The notes: a model not told the origin generated them from the letters alone. A stretch of DNA of 64,000 bases from Caballeronia sp. dw_19 (GCF_018449515.1 NZ_JAAVUQ010000002.1:186001-250000); one strand, 5' to 3'; counted from the stretch's first letter, positions 52,572 to 61,940 are shown. Program-made: numbers and translations.

Positions 52572-53807
52572 GTGTTCAGTTTCCGTGCCCTAATGCTTGT
52601 TTGCGCTTGCGTCGTGACGTTGAATGCACGAGCCGCCGATCCCACTGTGATTGCTCGCGGTGAGTATCTCGCTCGCGCCGGTGATTGCATTGCGTGCCAT
52701 ACAGTACCCTCCGGCAAACTATTCGGTGGTGGACGCGCGATGGAAACGCCGTTCGGCACGCTCTATACGCCGAACATTTCATCGGACAAAGAGACCGGTA
52801 TTGGCAAGTGGACCTCGGCTGAGTTCTACACCATGATGCATACCGGCAAGGCGCGCGACGGCGAGCTGCTTTATCCGGCCATGCCGTTTGCTTCCTACAC
52901 CAAGGTCACGCGGGACGACTCCGACGCGATATACGCGTACCTGTTGTCCACGCCGCCCATTCATCAGCCTAATCGTGCGCATGAATTGCGGTTTCCGTTC
53001 AACCAGCGCTCATTGCTGTACGGATGGCGCATGCTGTACATGAAGCCCGGCGAATACCAGCCGGATACCACGCAATCGGTGGAATGGAATCGCGGCGCTT
53101 ATCTGGTCGAAGGGCTTGGCCATTGCACGATGTGCCATACCGCGATCAATGCACTGGGCGGCAATTCACCCTCCAAGCGTTTCGAAGGCGGGTTGATCCC
53201 GGTGCAGAACTGGTATGCGCCTTCGCTGACATCGAATAAGGAAGCGGGGCTGGGCGACTGGAGCATCGAGGACATATCGGACCTGCTGCAGTCGGGCGTG
53301 TCGAATCGTGGGGCAGTGTATGGGCCCATGGCCGAGGTCGTGTATGACAGCTTCCAGTATCTGACGGATCAGGACATTCGCGCGGTGGCTGTCTATCTGA
53401 AGACGCTGCCGGCGCGTGCGGGCGAAAAGCCCGTGCCTCCAACCGCCGCGGTCGCGGAACAACAGACCAGCCTTTCGCCGCTGGGGAAAAAGATCTACGA
53501 CGCCCAATGCGCGCTGTGCCATGCGTCGCAAGGGCAGGGCAGGCTGCCGCATTTCCCGCCTCTGGCGAACAATCAGTCGATCCAGATGACGTCATCGGTG
53601 AATCCGATTCGCATGGTGCTGAACGGTGGATATGCGCCGGGCACGAAGAAGAACCCAATGCCCTACGGCATGCCGCCGTTCGCCCAGTCGCTTTCCGATG
53701 TCGAGGTCGCGGCGGTCGTTACCTATATCCGCACGGCCTGGGGAAATCACGGCACACCGGTGAGCGTCAAGGAAGTCAACACGTTGCGCTCAGCCCCACT
53801 TTATTGA
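52572..53807 (+). CDS. Three-haem alcohol-dehydrogenase-type cytochrome c
   Basis: A 411-residue protein from GTG 52572, with AGGA upstream and a signal peptide ending ARA. The three haem sites, CIACH (39-43), CTMCH (185-189) and CALCH (313-317), and the pattern GRAMETPFGTLYTPNISSD...GIGKW show it is a paralogue of the dehydrogenase cytochrome at 45817. Proteins of this type normally partner a dehydrogenase, but none is in this operon. It is followed 7 bases later by oxidase subunit IIa. It may feed electrons from periplasmic dehydrogenases directly into the oxidase (inference). Confidence 0.9.
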   Translation: MFSFRALMLVCACVVTLNARAADPTVIARGEYLARAGDCIACHTVPSGKLFGGGRAMETPFGTLYTPNISSDKETGIGKWTSAEFYTMMHTGKARDGELLYPAMPFASYTKVTRDDSDAIYAYLLSTPPIHQPNRAHELRFPFNQRSLLYGWRMLYMKPGEYQPDTTQSVEWNRGAYLVEGLGHCTMCHTAINALGGNSPSKRFEGGLIPVQNWYAPSLTSNKEAGLGDWSIEDISDLLQSGVSNRGAVYGPMAEVVYDSFQYLTDQDIRAVAVYLKTLPARAGEKPVPPTAAVAEQQTSLSPLGKKIYDAQCALCHASQGQGRLPHFPPLANNQSIQMTSSVNPIRMVLNGGYAPGTKKNPMPYGMPPFAQSLSDVEVAAVVTYIRTAWGNHGTPVSVKEVNTLRSAPLY

Positions 53808-53814
53808 GGACGTC

Positions 53815-53973
53815 ATGACTGATTCCGAGAAAGAAGATGCCGCCGTCGATGAGATCGTGCGAGACGGCCCGCACGGCGCCATTGCTTTGGCTGGCGCTGC
53901 AACGGCCATTGTGATCGGCTTGTGGTTTGCGTTTTATTTCCTGGTCTTCTTACCCCGCGGCGTTATCCAATGA
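53815..53973 (+). CDS. Cytochrome oxidase subunit IIa-like small membrane protein
   Basis: A 52-residue protein with GAGGA upstream and one membrane helix (GAIALAGAATAIVIGLWFAFYF), ending LPRGVIQ. Its stop overlaps the start of the subunit II gene (ATGA). Its size, single helix and place before subunit II match the subunit IIa (CoxIIa) of ba3-type oxidases. It was found by direct reading, since it is very short. Confidence 0.8.
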   Translation: MTDSEKEDAAVDEIVRDGPHGAIALAGAATAIVIGLWFAFYFLVFLPRGVIQ

Positions 53974-54539
53974 GCACTGAACACCCGTCGCATGCGTCTG
54001 CCGACGTTGCCGCGCGCATCGAGCGCAAGTGGGCGCTTCTTGTCGTCATCATCCTCTGCGTGCTGGTCGCCATGACGATTTTCACCGGCCTGCATTGGGC
54101 CATGATGCCGCCATCCAGAGTGGAGACCGTGCGGCCTGAAACGCTCAATGTAAGCGGCGAATTCATTGAAAGCAACCTGGGCAGCGCGGTTGAAGCGGAT
54201 GGCTCGGTCACTGTGCGAATTGTCGCGCAGCAGTACTCGTTCACGCCGCAATGCCTGCTGATTCCAACTGATACGCCCATCACTTTTCGCGCCACCAGCG
54301 CGGACGTCATACATGGATTCCTGATTACGAACACGAATATCAATTCGATGCTCGAGCCTGGTTATATCTCCACCTTCAAGAGTACCTTCACTCAACCCGG
54401 CGAGCATCTGATGCCATGCCATGAGTTCTGCGGCACGGGACATCAGGGCATGTGGGCTCACGTGAAGGTGATCGATAAAACGGCTTTCCTCAAGATGGCA
54501 AACGCTAACGGTTCGCGGAGACTCAGCTGTGTTAAATAG
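53970..54539 (+). CDS. ba3-type cytochrome c oxidase subunit II (CuA)
   Basis: From ATG 53970 the product is 189 residues: a short N-terminus, one membrane helix (about 21-41), then a cupredoxin domain. The CuA ligands are intact: His115 (ADVIHGF), Cys150, Glu152, Cys154, His158 and Met161 in MPCHEFCGTGHQGMW. Only one membrane helix is present, as in ba3 oxidases, rather than the two of aa3-type subunit II. It accepts electrons from cytochrome c. It overlaps the subunit I gene by 11 bases. Confidence 0.92.
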   Translation: MSTEHPSHASADVAARIERKWALLVVIILCVLVAMTIFTGLHWAMMPPSRVETVRPETLNVSGEFIESNLGSAVEADGSVTVRIVAQQYSFTPQCLLIPTDTPITFRATSADVIHGFLITNTNINSMLEPGYISTFKSTFTQPGEHLMPCHEFCGTGHQGMWAHVKVIDKTAFLKMANANGSRRLSCVK

Positions 54540-56157
54540 CAAGCGACTCGTTCTCGCGCATTTCTGGCTTGGTTTCATCAGCTTCGGCGGCGCGTTGCTG
54601 CTCGGCGCGTGGCAAATGTGGGTGCGCAGCCCGTTGCATCCGTGGCTGAAGAATCCGGAACTCTACTATCGCTCGGTCACGGCGCATGGCTCGGCCATGG
54701 CCTACGTGTTTCCCACGTTGATCGCAATGGGTTTTGGTTACGCGGTCACCGAACTGGCGTTGAAGAAGCCGCTGGTCGGAGCGCGCTGGGCGTGGGCCGG
54801 TTTCATCCTAGTGGCCGTGGGTACGGTCACCGCGATGGTCCCCGTCGCCATGGGCCTCGCCTCGGTCCTCTACACCTTCTATCCGCCGATGATCGGCAAC
54901 GCGTTCTACTACATCGGCATCGTGCTGGTGGTGGTCGGTTCGTGGATCTGGGTCGCGCTGATGTCGATCAACCTTGCCGTGTGGAAGCGCGAGCATAAGG
55001 GCGTGCCGGTCCCTCTGGCCATGTTCGCCACCCTGGCCGGGGCCTATTTATGGGGCTGGACAGCGGTCGGTGCGGCTATCGAGATCCTGTTCCAGATCCT
55101 GCCTGTGGCGCTTGGCTTCAAGACGACGATCGACGCCGGCCTGGCCCGCGTGTTCTTCTCGTGGTCGCTTCACGCGATCGTCTACTTCTGGCTGATGCCC
55201 GCTTACATAGCGTATTACACGATCCTGCCGCGCGCGATCGGCGGCCGTTTGTACAGCGATTCGATGGCGCGCGTCTCGTTCATCCTGTTCCTGGTGGTGT
55301 CGATGCCGATCGGCATCCACCATCTGTTCGCCGATCCGCAAGTGGGTTCGGGTTTCAAGTTCATGCATTCGGTATTCACGGCGCTGGTCGCGGTACCGAC
55401 CATGCTGACGGTGTTCACCATCTGCGCATCGGTTGAAATAGCGGCGCGTTTGCGCGGCGGCCGTGGCAGTTTTGGCTGGATCAAGGCGTTGCCCTGGGAA
55501 AATCCGTTGATGCTTGCGCTCGCATTTTCGTTCGTGATGCTTGGCTTTGGCGGGGCGGGTGGCATCATCAACATGAGCTACCAGCTCGACTCGACCATTC
55601 ACAATACGCAATGGGTCACCGGTCACTTCCATCTGATCTTCGGCGGGGCGATCGTCATCATGTATTTCGCGATCGCCTATGATCTCTGGCCGCATCTCAC
55701 TGGCCGCGCGATGACGCACTTGAAGCTGATGCGCCAGCAGTTGTGGCTGTGGTTCATCGGCATGATCGTGTTGACGTTCCCGTGGCATTTCGCGGGCATT
55801 CTCGGCATGCCGCGGCGCATGGCCTTCTTCGATTACACCGACCCGGAGATCGCTGCACAGGCAGTATCGGTGATCATCTCGACTATTGGCGGCTTGATCC
55901 TGGTTGTCTCGGCAGTGATGTTTTTCATCGTGCTGATTCGCAACCATCGTGGACCGCGCACTGTGGTTCCAGAGTACACGTTCAGCACGGCGGTGCATGA
56001 ATCGAAGACCATTCCGGTCGCGTTGAACAGCTTTGGCCTGTGGCTTGCGCTGATGATCGGCCTGACGCTCTTTAACTACGGTTATCCGGTCGCGTCGCTG
56101 TTGTTCCGCTCCGATACGTCCGTCCCCGCGATTCTGATTGGAGGGCCGCAGCGATGA
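54529..56157 (+). CDS. B-family (ba3-type) haem-copper oxidase subunit I
   Basis: A 542-residue subunit with about 13 helices, starting at GTG 54529. The metal ligands are visible: His53 (TAHGSAM, low-spin haem), His215 with Tyr219 (SWSLHAIVYFW, CuB and the crosslinked Tyr), His264-His265 (IGIHHLFADP, CuB), and His366/His368 (VTGHFHLI, haems). Residue 216 is Ala where most oxidases have Pro in the HPxVY loop. There is no classical D-channel motif, which fits the B family with a K-channel only. It reduces O2 to water and pumps protons, typically at low oxygen. Confidence 0.93.
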   Translation: MLNSKRLVLAHFWLGFISFGGALLLGAWQMWVRSPLHPWLKNPELYYRSVTAHGSAMAYVFPTLIAMGFGYAVTELALKKPLVGARWAWAGFILVAVGTVTAMVPVAMGLASVLYTFYPPMIGNAFYYIGIVLVVVGSWIWVALMSINLAVWKREHKGVPVPLAMFATLAGAYLWGWTAVGAAIEILFQILPVALGFKTTIDAGLARVFFSWSLHAIVYFWLMPAYIAYYTILPRAIGGRLYSDSMARVSFILFLVVSMPIGIHHLFADPQVGSGFKFMHSVFTALVAVPTMLTVFTICASVEIAARLRGGRGSFGWIKALPWENPLMLALAFSFVMLGFGGAGGIINMSYQLDSTIHNTQWVTGHFHLIFGGAIVIMYFAIAYDLWPHLTGRAMTHLKLMRQQLWLWFIGMIVLTFPWHFAGILGMPRRMAFFDYTDPEIAAQAVSVIISTIGGLILVVSAVMFFIVLIRNHRGPRTVVPEYTFSTAVHESKTIPVALNSFGLWLALMIGLTLFNYGYPVASLLFRSDTSVPAILIGGPQR

Positions 56158-56960
56158 GCGAAGAACGCCTGTTCTCGTTACGCAACCGGTGGTTCACGGT
56201 TAGCGTTGGCGGCATGCTCGCGCTGGTCGTATTCTCGGCGGCGGTGGGTTTCATATGGTTGCCTTCGGCGCAAAGCGATCAGCCGTTCCAGGGAGTGTGG
56301 AATGCTATCTGCAGTGCGGCGGGCGTGCCGCAACAATGGTTGCGCGCTTCGTCGGCCACGCCGGTGCCGCTGGTGCAAACCAGCACGGTCGCCATGACAC
56401 CGGAGTTGCTGGGAGAGCCCAGCAGCACGTCGATTGGCCGCGGCGCGACCTTGTCCATGCGTTGCACCATGTGTCACGGTGTACGGGGCATGAGCGATGC
56501 CAACTCGCCGAATCTTGCGGGACAGTATTCTTCTGTGATCTACAAGCAGTTGCTCGACTTTCAGTCCGGCGCGCGCCGTAATGCGGTGATGTCGCCCATG
56601 GTCTCGAACCTGAGTGATCAGGACATGCGCGATCTCTCCGCTTATTACGCGTATTTGCCGAGACCGGTGGCGCTTCGCTCCGATGCGGCGCCGGTCGTGG
56701 CCGTGCCGGATATTGTGTCCAATGGTGCGCCGATGCGAAACATTGCTTCTTGCGCGTCGTGTCATGGCGGTATTGATCATAAGGCGGGGAGCCCGTGGCT
56801 TGAGGGGATGCCGGCGGCGTACACCCGGGCACAGTTGCAGGCGTTCGCGAACGACACACGTCATAACGATATTAACGAGCAGATGCGCAATGTTGCGCGG
56901 AATATGACGCCGGGGGAAATCGATGCAGCAGCGGCATACTATGCTGGGGCGCAACCCTGA
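56154..56960 (+). CDS. Membrane-anchored dihaem cytochrome c of the oxidase operon
   Basis: A 268-residue protein overlapping the subunit I gene by 4 bases. One N-terminal helix (about 14-36) is an uncleaved anchor. Two haem sites are present: CTMCH (104-108) and CASCH (200-204). The helical segments SSVIYKQLLDFQSGAR and AQLQAFANDTRHND resemble cytochrome c4 halves. It probably brings electrons to the CuA site at the membrane surface. It is the last gene of the operon; the inverted-repeat region follows. Confidence 0.9.
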   Translation: MSEERLFSLRNRWFTVSVGGMLALVVFSAAVGFIWLPSAQSDQPFQGVWNAICSAAGVPQQWLRASSATPVPLVQTSTVAMTPELLGEPSSTSIGRGATLSMRCTMCHGVRGMSDANSPNLAGQYSSVIYKQLLDFQSGARRNAVMSPMVSNLSDQDMRDLSAYYAYLPRPVALRSDAAPVVAVPDIVSNGAPMRNIASCASCHGGIDHKAGSPWLEGMPAAYTRAQLQAFANDTRHNDINEQMRNVARNMTPGEIDAAAAYYAGAQP

Positions 56961-58027
56961 GATTGGTTTTTTTGCTCGCGCCGGTGGACGGGTTTTCTGG
57001 GGGGCCTATGCTCGGGTGGTCGGTTCCGGGGTTAGTGGTCTGGGTCAATGCCAGGGTGCCAGGTTCCAGGGTTAGCGGTCGGGGTTGATGCCGGGTTGCT
57101 GCTTTCGGCCGTGGTGGCGTGCAAGAGTCGGATTTTCTCTTTATCACTATTAGCCACTGTGCGTGGCGGCACGTCATTTCTTTGTCCAAAGCGACAAAGA
57201 AACGAAGCAAAGAAAACGCTTTCAACCACGCTACCCTAAGTGTCCACAGCGTGCAGTTTCTATTCATAGGTGCCCCAAAAGCACGGTGCTCGCCAGAGCC
57301 ACGGATGTGTGAACCCCTCTTTCTCCGAACACCGATACCCACACGCTTCGCCACCAGTGATTGAACCTGCCCAAGGGGCTCCCCGCGCTATCCGCGGACA
57401 CCAACCACCAACTATGTGCGCACCTCGAACCACGTCGCTAACCCACCGAGAAACGAGGCCGCAAAGATGCGGGCGGCCGTTACCGACGAAGATAGTGGTA
57501 CAGAACGCGCAGCCAATTCACAAAAACTGAAGCAGTAACCACAAACACGCATGAAGCTATGACCTATGAATACGGGCACACAGACCAGGTAGCTAACCCG
57601 CGAAGAAGCGCAGCCGTAAATACCCGTAAGGCCGTGAGGGTTCCTTAGCAATGGTGCTTGCCCGAGAGCGTACGGGGCGAAGCGTGTTCGTGTCAGGATT
57701 CGCGAGAAGGAGGGGTTCAAACATCCTTCGCTCTGGCGAGCACCGTGCTTTTGGGGCACCTATGAATAGAAACTGCACGCTGTGGACACTTAGGGTAGCG
57801 TGTTTTAAAAGCGTTTTCTTTGCTTCGTTTCTTTGTCGCTTTGGACAAAGAAATGACGTGCCGCCACGCACAGTGGCTAATAGTGATAAAGAGAAAATCC
57901 AACTCTTGCAGACCACTAACACCGAAAGCAGCAACCCGGCATAAACCCCGACCACTACCGCCAGAACCGACCACCCCGGCATAGACCCCGACCACTAACC
58001 CCAGACCCCCCCATTAACAACGACGCC
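56961..58027. other. Gene-free region after the oxidase operon
   Basis: Almost all of this 1.07-kb stretch is the large inverted repeat. It separates the rightward oxidase operon from the leftward MocR gene and may act as a bidirectional terminator. No intact coding region is supported. Confidence 0.6.
57020..58010. repeat. Large imperfect inverted repeat (about 350-bp arms)
   Basis: The left arm (about 57020-57370) and right arm (about 57655-58010) are reverse complements. The core, 57130-57299 against 57730-57900, is nearly perfect over about 170 bases, and the flanks are more diverged, with G-rich tandem blocks (GGTCGGGGTTGATGCCGGG type). The centre, about 285 bases, contains no convincing gene. 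Frames inside the arms include an NRNCTLWTLRVA stretch that I recall from many Burkholderia hypothetical proteins. This seems to be a dispersed intergenic element that has been duplicated in inverted orientation. Confidence 0.8.
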
Positions 58028-59461
58028 CTACATCACCTTCGACAAACGCACCCTGAGCTTCTTCATAGCAATATCGATGTCGTTCGACTCAATCCCGCCA
58101 TAGCCAAATATCAGCCCTTCCTGCGCTGGCCGATTCATGTAGAACCCCGAAATGCCATACAAGCCAATAGACGGATCGAGAGCGCCACCGGTCAGCTGCT
58201 TCTCCCTCAACGATCCCTTCAACCGCGCACTCATATGAATTCCCGCTGCGGGAATCCGTGGCTCAAACCACTCGGCAAGCTCATTTTGCAGAAACGAAAC
58301 AAGCGTTCTCCGACGATCTTCATAGTGCTTATGCATACGTCGCAGATGCTTGGCGAAGTCGCCATCGAGCATGAACTTAGCCAGCGCCGCTTGCGTCAGT
58401 GAGCACGTATGCCAGTCGCTTATCTGCTTGGCTTTTTGTATGGCTTCATTCAGCGACGCCGGCGGCACGACATACCCCACCCGCAACTCGGGAAAGATCG
58501 TCTTTGAGAACGTGCCGACATAAGCCGCCAGACCCGCTCGATCAAGACTCTTGAGCGGTTCCATCGGCCGGCCCTCGAAGCGGAACTCGCCATCGTAGTC
58601 ATCCTCAATGATGACCGCGCCCTGGCGCTGCGCCCACTCAAGTAACGCCACGCGACGCTCAAGACTCATCGGCATGCCGAGTGGAAACTGATGCGACGGG
58701 GTCACATAGACAAGCCGTGCTTTCTTGGGCAATTGCTCGACGATCAAACCCTGCTCGTCAACAGCCACGCCGATTATCTTGGCGCCGGCCGCTGCAAACG
58801 CCGCACGCGCGGGCGGATATCCCGGTTCCTCAACCGCGACCACATCGCCGGGACGCAGCACTACACGTGCGATCAGATCGATTGCCTGCTGCGCACCGTG
58901 CGTGACAATCACGTCCTGCCAGTTGCTTGCCACGGCCCGGCTGAACGCCAGATAACGCGACACAGCGAGGCGCAATTCCTGTTCGCCGGCGGGGTCGTGA
59001 TATTGCCCACGCCCGCGTGCCTGCAATCGCACTGCATGATTGATGCAGCGACGCCAGGTGTCGAAGGGGAACAGGCGCTTGTCAGTCACGCCGCCTAAAA
59101 AATCAAACGGGTAAGGAACGTCGTGCCTGGGCATCGAAAGCTGAACGGGCATCGATGACCAGATCGCTTGCGTCCTTGCCTGATGCTTCATTGCGTCGGC
59201 AGGATGCGTTGGAACGCGGATCAATCCCTCAGCCACAAACGTGCCGTCGCCGGGACGCGAACGAAGATACCCTTCGATAGTGAGACGTTCGAAGACATCG
59301 AGCGTGGTCTTGCGCGAGACGCCAAGTTGCGTGGCGAGATCACGCGTGGAGGGCAGGCGTTCGCCCGCCGCCAACCTTCCCTCGACAATCCCGCTGCGCA
59401 ACTGCCGGTAGATCTGTCCGCTCAGGTCGTCGCGGCCGCGAATGGTCACGTGGATTTCCAT
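58028..59461 (-). CDS. MocR-type GntR/aminotransferase transcriptional regulator
   Basis: A 477-residue fusion: a GntR winged helix (residues 1-75, with LPSTRDLATQLGVSRKTTLDVFERL and SRPGDGTFVAEG), a linker, and a fold-type-I aminotransferase domain. The PLP lysine lies in VGTFSKTIFPELRVGYV, and EEPGYPPAR and IEDDYDGEFRF are the usual MocR contexts. MocR proteins sense PLP or amine-related ligands. It is divergent from the kinase operon, but the link to sugar use is uncertain; PdxR or GabR-like roles are equally possible. Confidence 0.9.
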   Translation of the reverse strand: MEIHVTIRGRDDLSGQIYRQLRSGIVEGRLAAGERLPSTRDLATQLGVSRKTTLDVFERLTIEGYLRSRPGDGTFVAEGLIRVPTHPADAMKHQARTQAIWSSMPVQLSMPRHDVPYPFDFLGGVTDKRLFPFDTWRRCINHAVRLQARGRGQYHDPAGEQELRLAVSRYLAFSRAVASNWQDVIVTHGAQQAIDLIARVVLRPGDVVAVEEPGYPPARAAFAAAGAKIIGVAVDEQGLIVEQLPKKARLVYVTPSHQFPLGMPMSLERRVALLEWAQRQGAVIIEDDYDGEFRFEGRPMEPLKSLDRAGLAAYVGTFSKTIFPELRVGYVVPPASLNEAIQKAKQISDWHTCSLTQAALAKFMLDGDFAKHLRRMHKHYEDRRRTLVSFLQNELAEWFEPRIPAAGIHMSARLKGSLREKQLTGGALDPSIGLYGISGFYMNRPAQEGLIFGYGGIESNDIDIAMKKLRVRLSKVM

Positions 59462-59772
59462 CGCAACGGTATCCTCGATTGGGGTTGATTCGCGGATTTT
59501 GGCATACCAGTAAGTCGAGCGGTTTTCGGTATCACGCTAACATGCTGTAAAGTTAGCAAAAACAACGATATGAGCTAAACTGAATTCACCTCGGATGGGC
59601 AGAATATGGCAAAAACCCGCATTTAACCGCGATATCGTTCAATTGACACGATAATTGACACGATCAAAAAACGTAGTCAAAATAACGTTAATAAAACCTA
59701 GACGCAATCACCCGCACGCCGGCTCAGCGAGTTTTTGCTTGCTCGTTCAGGCAGTACCTGAGGATTCGAGTG
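59462..59772. promoter_or_regulatory. Divergent control region between MocR and kinase operon
   Basis: The AT-rich region contains GCTAAC-N10-GTTAGC (59536-59557) near the MocR start. Close to the kinase gene, a 12-bp unit AATTGACACGAT is tandemly repeated (59641-59664). The first could be a MocR site and the second a site for another regulator of the kinase operon. Confidence 0.45.
59641..59664. repeat. Tandem 12-bp repeat AATTGACACGAT x2
   Basis: Two exact, adjacent copies lie about 110 bases before the kinase start. Exact adjacency at 12 bp (slightly over one helical turn) is compatible with a direct-repeat operator. Confidence 0.55.
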
Positions 59773-61278
59773 ATGGAGACGTATTACCTTGCCATCGACG
59801 TTGGCACTGGCAGCGCGCGCGCCGCCCTGGTCAATTCGCATGGCGTCATAGTGAGCATTGCGGCGCGCGAACACGAGCAGATCGTGCCGCGCTACGGCTG
59901 GTCCGAGCAGCGCCCGACCGACTGGTGGCAAGGCGTAGCCGGGGCCATCCGCGAGGTCTTGAACAGCACGCCCCATGCCGCCGAAAACATCGCGGCCATC
60001 TGCGCGTGCGGCCAGATGCACGGCACGGTTCTTATCGACGCAGACGGTCAGCTCACCCGCGAAACCGCACCGCTCTGGAACGACAAACGCACGCTTGCGC
60101 AAGTGGCTGCCTTTCGCGCGAGCCACGCCGCTGCATCGTATCTGCCATTGACGGCCAATCCGGCAACACCCGCATGGCCCGGCTTCAAACTGCAATGGCT
60201 CAAGCAGAACGAGTCCGATGCATACGAACGTGCGGCAACGGTGTTCATGCCGAAGGACTACATCAACTTCCGGCTGACCGGCGAGCGCGCCTGGGACTGG
60301 AGCGACGCCTCCACGAGCTTCCTGATGGACCCTGAAACACGCTCCTGGTCCCAGCCCATGCTCGACACACTCGGTCTCGACGGCAGCAAGCTCCCGCCCA
60401 TCCGCTCGCCGCAGGAAATACTCGGCACGGTCACCTCCGAAGCGGCTCAGGCAACTGGCCTGCGCGAAGGTACGCCGGTGCTTGTGGGCGGCGCGGACTA
60501 TCCGCTTTCCATGCTGGGCTCCGGCGTGTACGGACCCGGTCTCGGCTCGGATATCACCGGCACGTCGTCGATCATCACGGTGATCGCGGACACCCCCATG
60601 CTGCACCCGGAAGTCTCGAACATGATCTCGGCGGAAGGGCTCTGGGGACGCTTCATGCTGCTCGATTCGGGTGGCGATGCAGTGCGCTGGGCACGTCGTG
60701 CATTCCACGAAAATACCCTGAGCTATGAGGCCGTTGCACAGAAAGCTGCCGATGCCCCCGTCGGTTCCGAGGGCCTCTTCTTCCTGCCTTACCTGAGCGG
60801 TGAAAGGCTCGGCGAACATTCGAATTCGCGCGCCCAGTTCTTCGGTATCGCGGCCAAGCATGGCACGGCGCATCTGCATCGCGCGGTATTGGAAGGGGTC
60901 GCGTTCGGCGTGCGGCGGCACATTGGCGTGATCGAATCAGCGGGCGTGCACATGGAGCGGCTGGTCGCGGCAAGCGGCGGCGCCAAGGCTGCTCTCTGGC
61001 TGGAGATCAAGGCAAGCATGTATCGCACGCCGATCCTCGTGCCGGCTCAACTCGAATGCGGTGTGATCGGCTGCGCCATTCTTGCGGCGACCGCACACGG
61101 CCAGTTCGCGCGTCTGGGCGATGCAGTCGCGGCCTTCGTTCAGTTCGAACGCGAGGTCTTGCCGGACCCGCGGGCAAGCGACACCTACGATCGGATGATG
61201 CCGATCTTCGAGCGGCTCTATGTGAGCTCGCAACAGTTCTACGACGACCTGGATCGTCTCGCCGAGGCTCATGCATGA
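59773..61278 (+). CDS. xylB: FGGY-family carbohydrate kinase (xylulokinase-like)
   Basis: A 501-residue kinase. The initiation codon is either GTG 59770 or ATG 59773; GTGATG overlaps. The N-terminal ATPase motif is YLAIDVGTGSARAAL, with CGQMHGTVLIDADG, WNDKRT, and in the second half GGADYPLSMLGSGVYG and TSSIITV. FGGY kinases phosphorylate xylulose, ribulose, glycerol or tetrulose sugars; this one is nearest to XylB by eye, but the neighbours do not fix the substrate. It overlaps the HAD gene by 4 bases. Confidence 0.85.
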   Translation: METYYLAIDVGTGSARAALVNSHGVIVSIAAREHEQIVPRYGWSEQRPTDWWQGVAGAIREVLNSTPHAAENIAAICACGQMHGTVLIDADGQLTRETAPLWNDKRTLAQVAAFRASHAAASYLPLTANPATPAWPGFKLQWLKQNESDAYERAATVFMPKDYINFRLTGERAWDWSDASTSFLMDPETRSWSQPMLDTLGLDGSKLPPIRSPQEILGTVTSEAAQATGLREGTPVLVGGADYPLSMLGSGVYGPGLGSDITGTSSIITVIADTPMLHPEVSNMISAEGLWGRFMLLDSGGDAVRWARRAFHENTLSYEAVAQKAADAPVGSEGLFFLPYLSGERLGEHSNSRAQFFGIAAKHGTAHLHRAVLEGVAFGVRRHIGVIESAGVHMERLVAASGGAKAALWLEIKASMYRTPILVPAQLECGVIGCAILAATAHGQFARLGDAVAAFVQFEREVLPDPRASDTYDRMMPIFERLYVSSQQFYDDLDRLAEAHA

Positions 61279-61940
61279 CGCAAGTAATCAAAGCTGTCCT
61301 GTGGGACATGGACGGCACGCTCGCTGACAGTGAAGCGCTGCATCTGAGCACACTGGTCGCCGTGTTGACCCATCATGGAATAGACGCGGGCGACGACCTG
61401 CATGCATCGATATTCGGCAAGACAGGACGCGAAGTGCACGCGTACTGCTGCGAACGTTTTGGAATCAATTTCGACTACGGCCAATGGTCGATGGCAAGGG
61501 CGCGGCACTATCTGTCCGAAGCCCCGAAGATGCAGCCGCGACCCGGCGCGCTCAGTGTCTATCACGCCGTGCACGCAGCGGGAACGCGGCAAGCAATTGT
61601 GTCGAACTCATCGCGCATGTTGCTTGAAGCGGGACTCCGCGCGCTCGACCTGCAGGATCCGCAACTGATCTCCATCAGCGCTAACGACGTACGCGCCGGC
61701 AAGCCCGACCCCGAGCCGTATCAGCGCGCGGCGTGGCTGCTGCGCGTGACTCCTGAGGAAGCGATCGTGGTGGAAGACAGCCCGACCGGCGCCCGCGCGG
61801 CTATCGCGGCCGGCATGCGGGTGCTCGCGTGGCCCGAGCATGAAAGCGCTGCCGGCACGTTTCCCGATGGCGTGCGCATTGTGCGCGCCGAACACGAACT
61901 CGCCGATGCGCTCGGCGTTCAACTCACTCCTTTTCCCTGA
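61275..61940 (+). CDS. HAD-superfamily phosphatase
   Basis: A 221-residue HAD hydrolase from ATG 61275, overlapping the kinase stop. The catalytic motif I is DMDGTLADSEALH (Asp11, Asp13), motif II is IVSNSS, and motifs III and IV are AGKPDPEPY and VEDSPTGARAA. The cap is of the beta-phosphoglucomutase-like type. In kinase operons such enzymes remove phosphate from stalled or wrong sugar phosphates. The 7-base gap to the next gene supports an operon. Confidence 0.88.
   Translation: MTQVIKAVLWDMDGTLADSEALHLSTLVAVLTHHGIDAGDDLHASIFGKTGREVHAYCCERFGINFDYGQWSMARARHYLSEAPKMQPRPGALSVYHAVHAAGTRQAIVSNSSRMLLEAGLRALDLQDPQLISISANDVRAGKPDPEPYQRAAWLLRVTPEEAIVVEDSPTGARAAIAAGMRVLAWPEHESAAGTFPDGVRIVRAEHELADALGVQLTPFP

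Noticed and set aside
57119..57982. Several frames inside the inverted repeat with NRNCTLWTLRVA-like sequence
   Set aside because: They appear on both arms as mirror products of the repeat, with broken ends and no ribosome-binding sites; a repeat element rather than genes.
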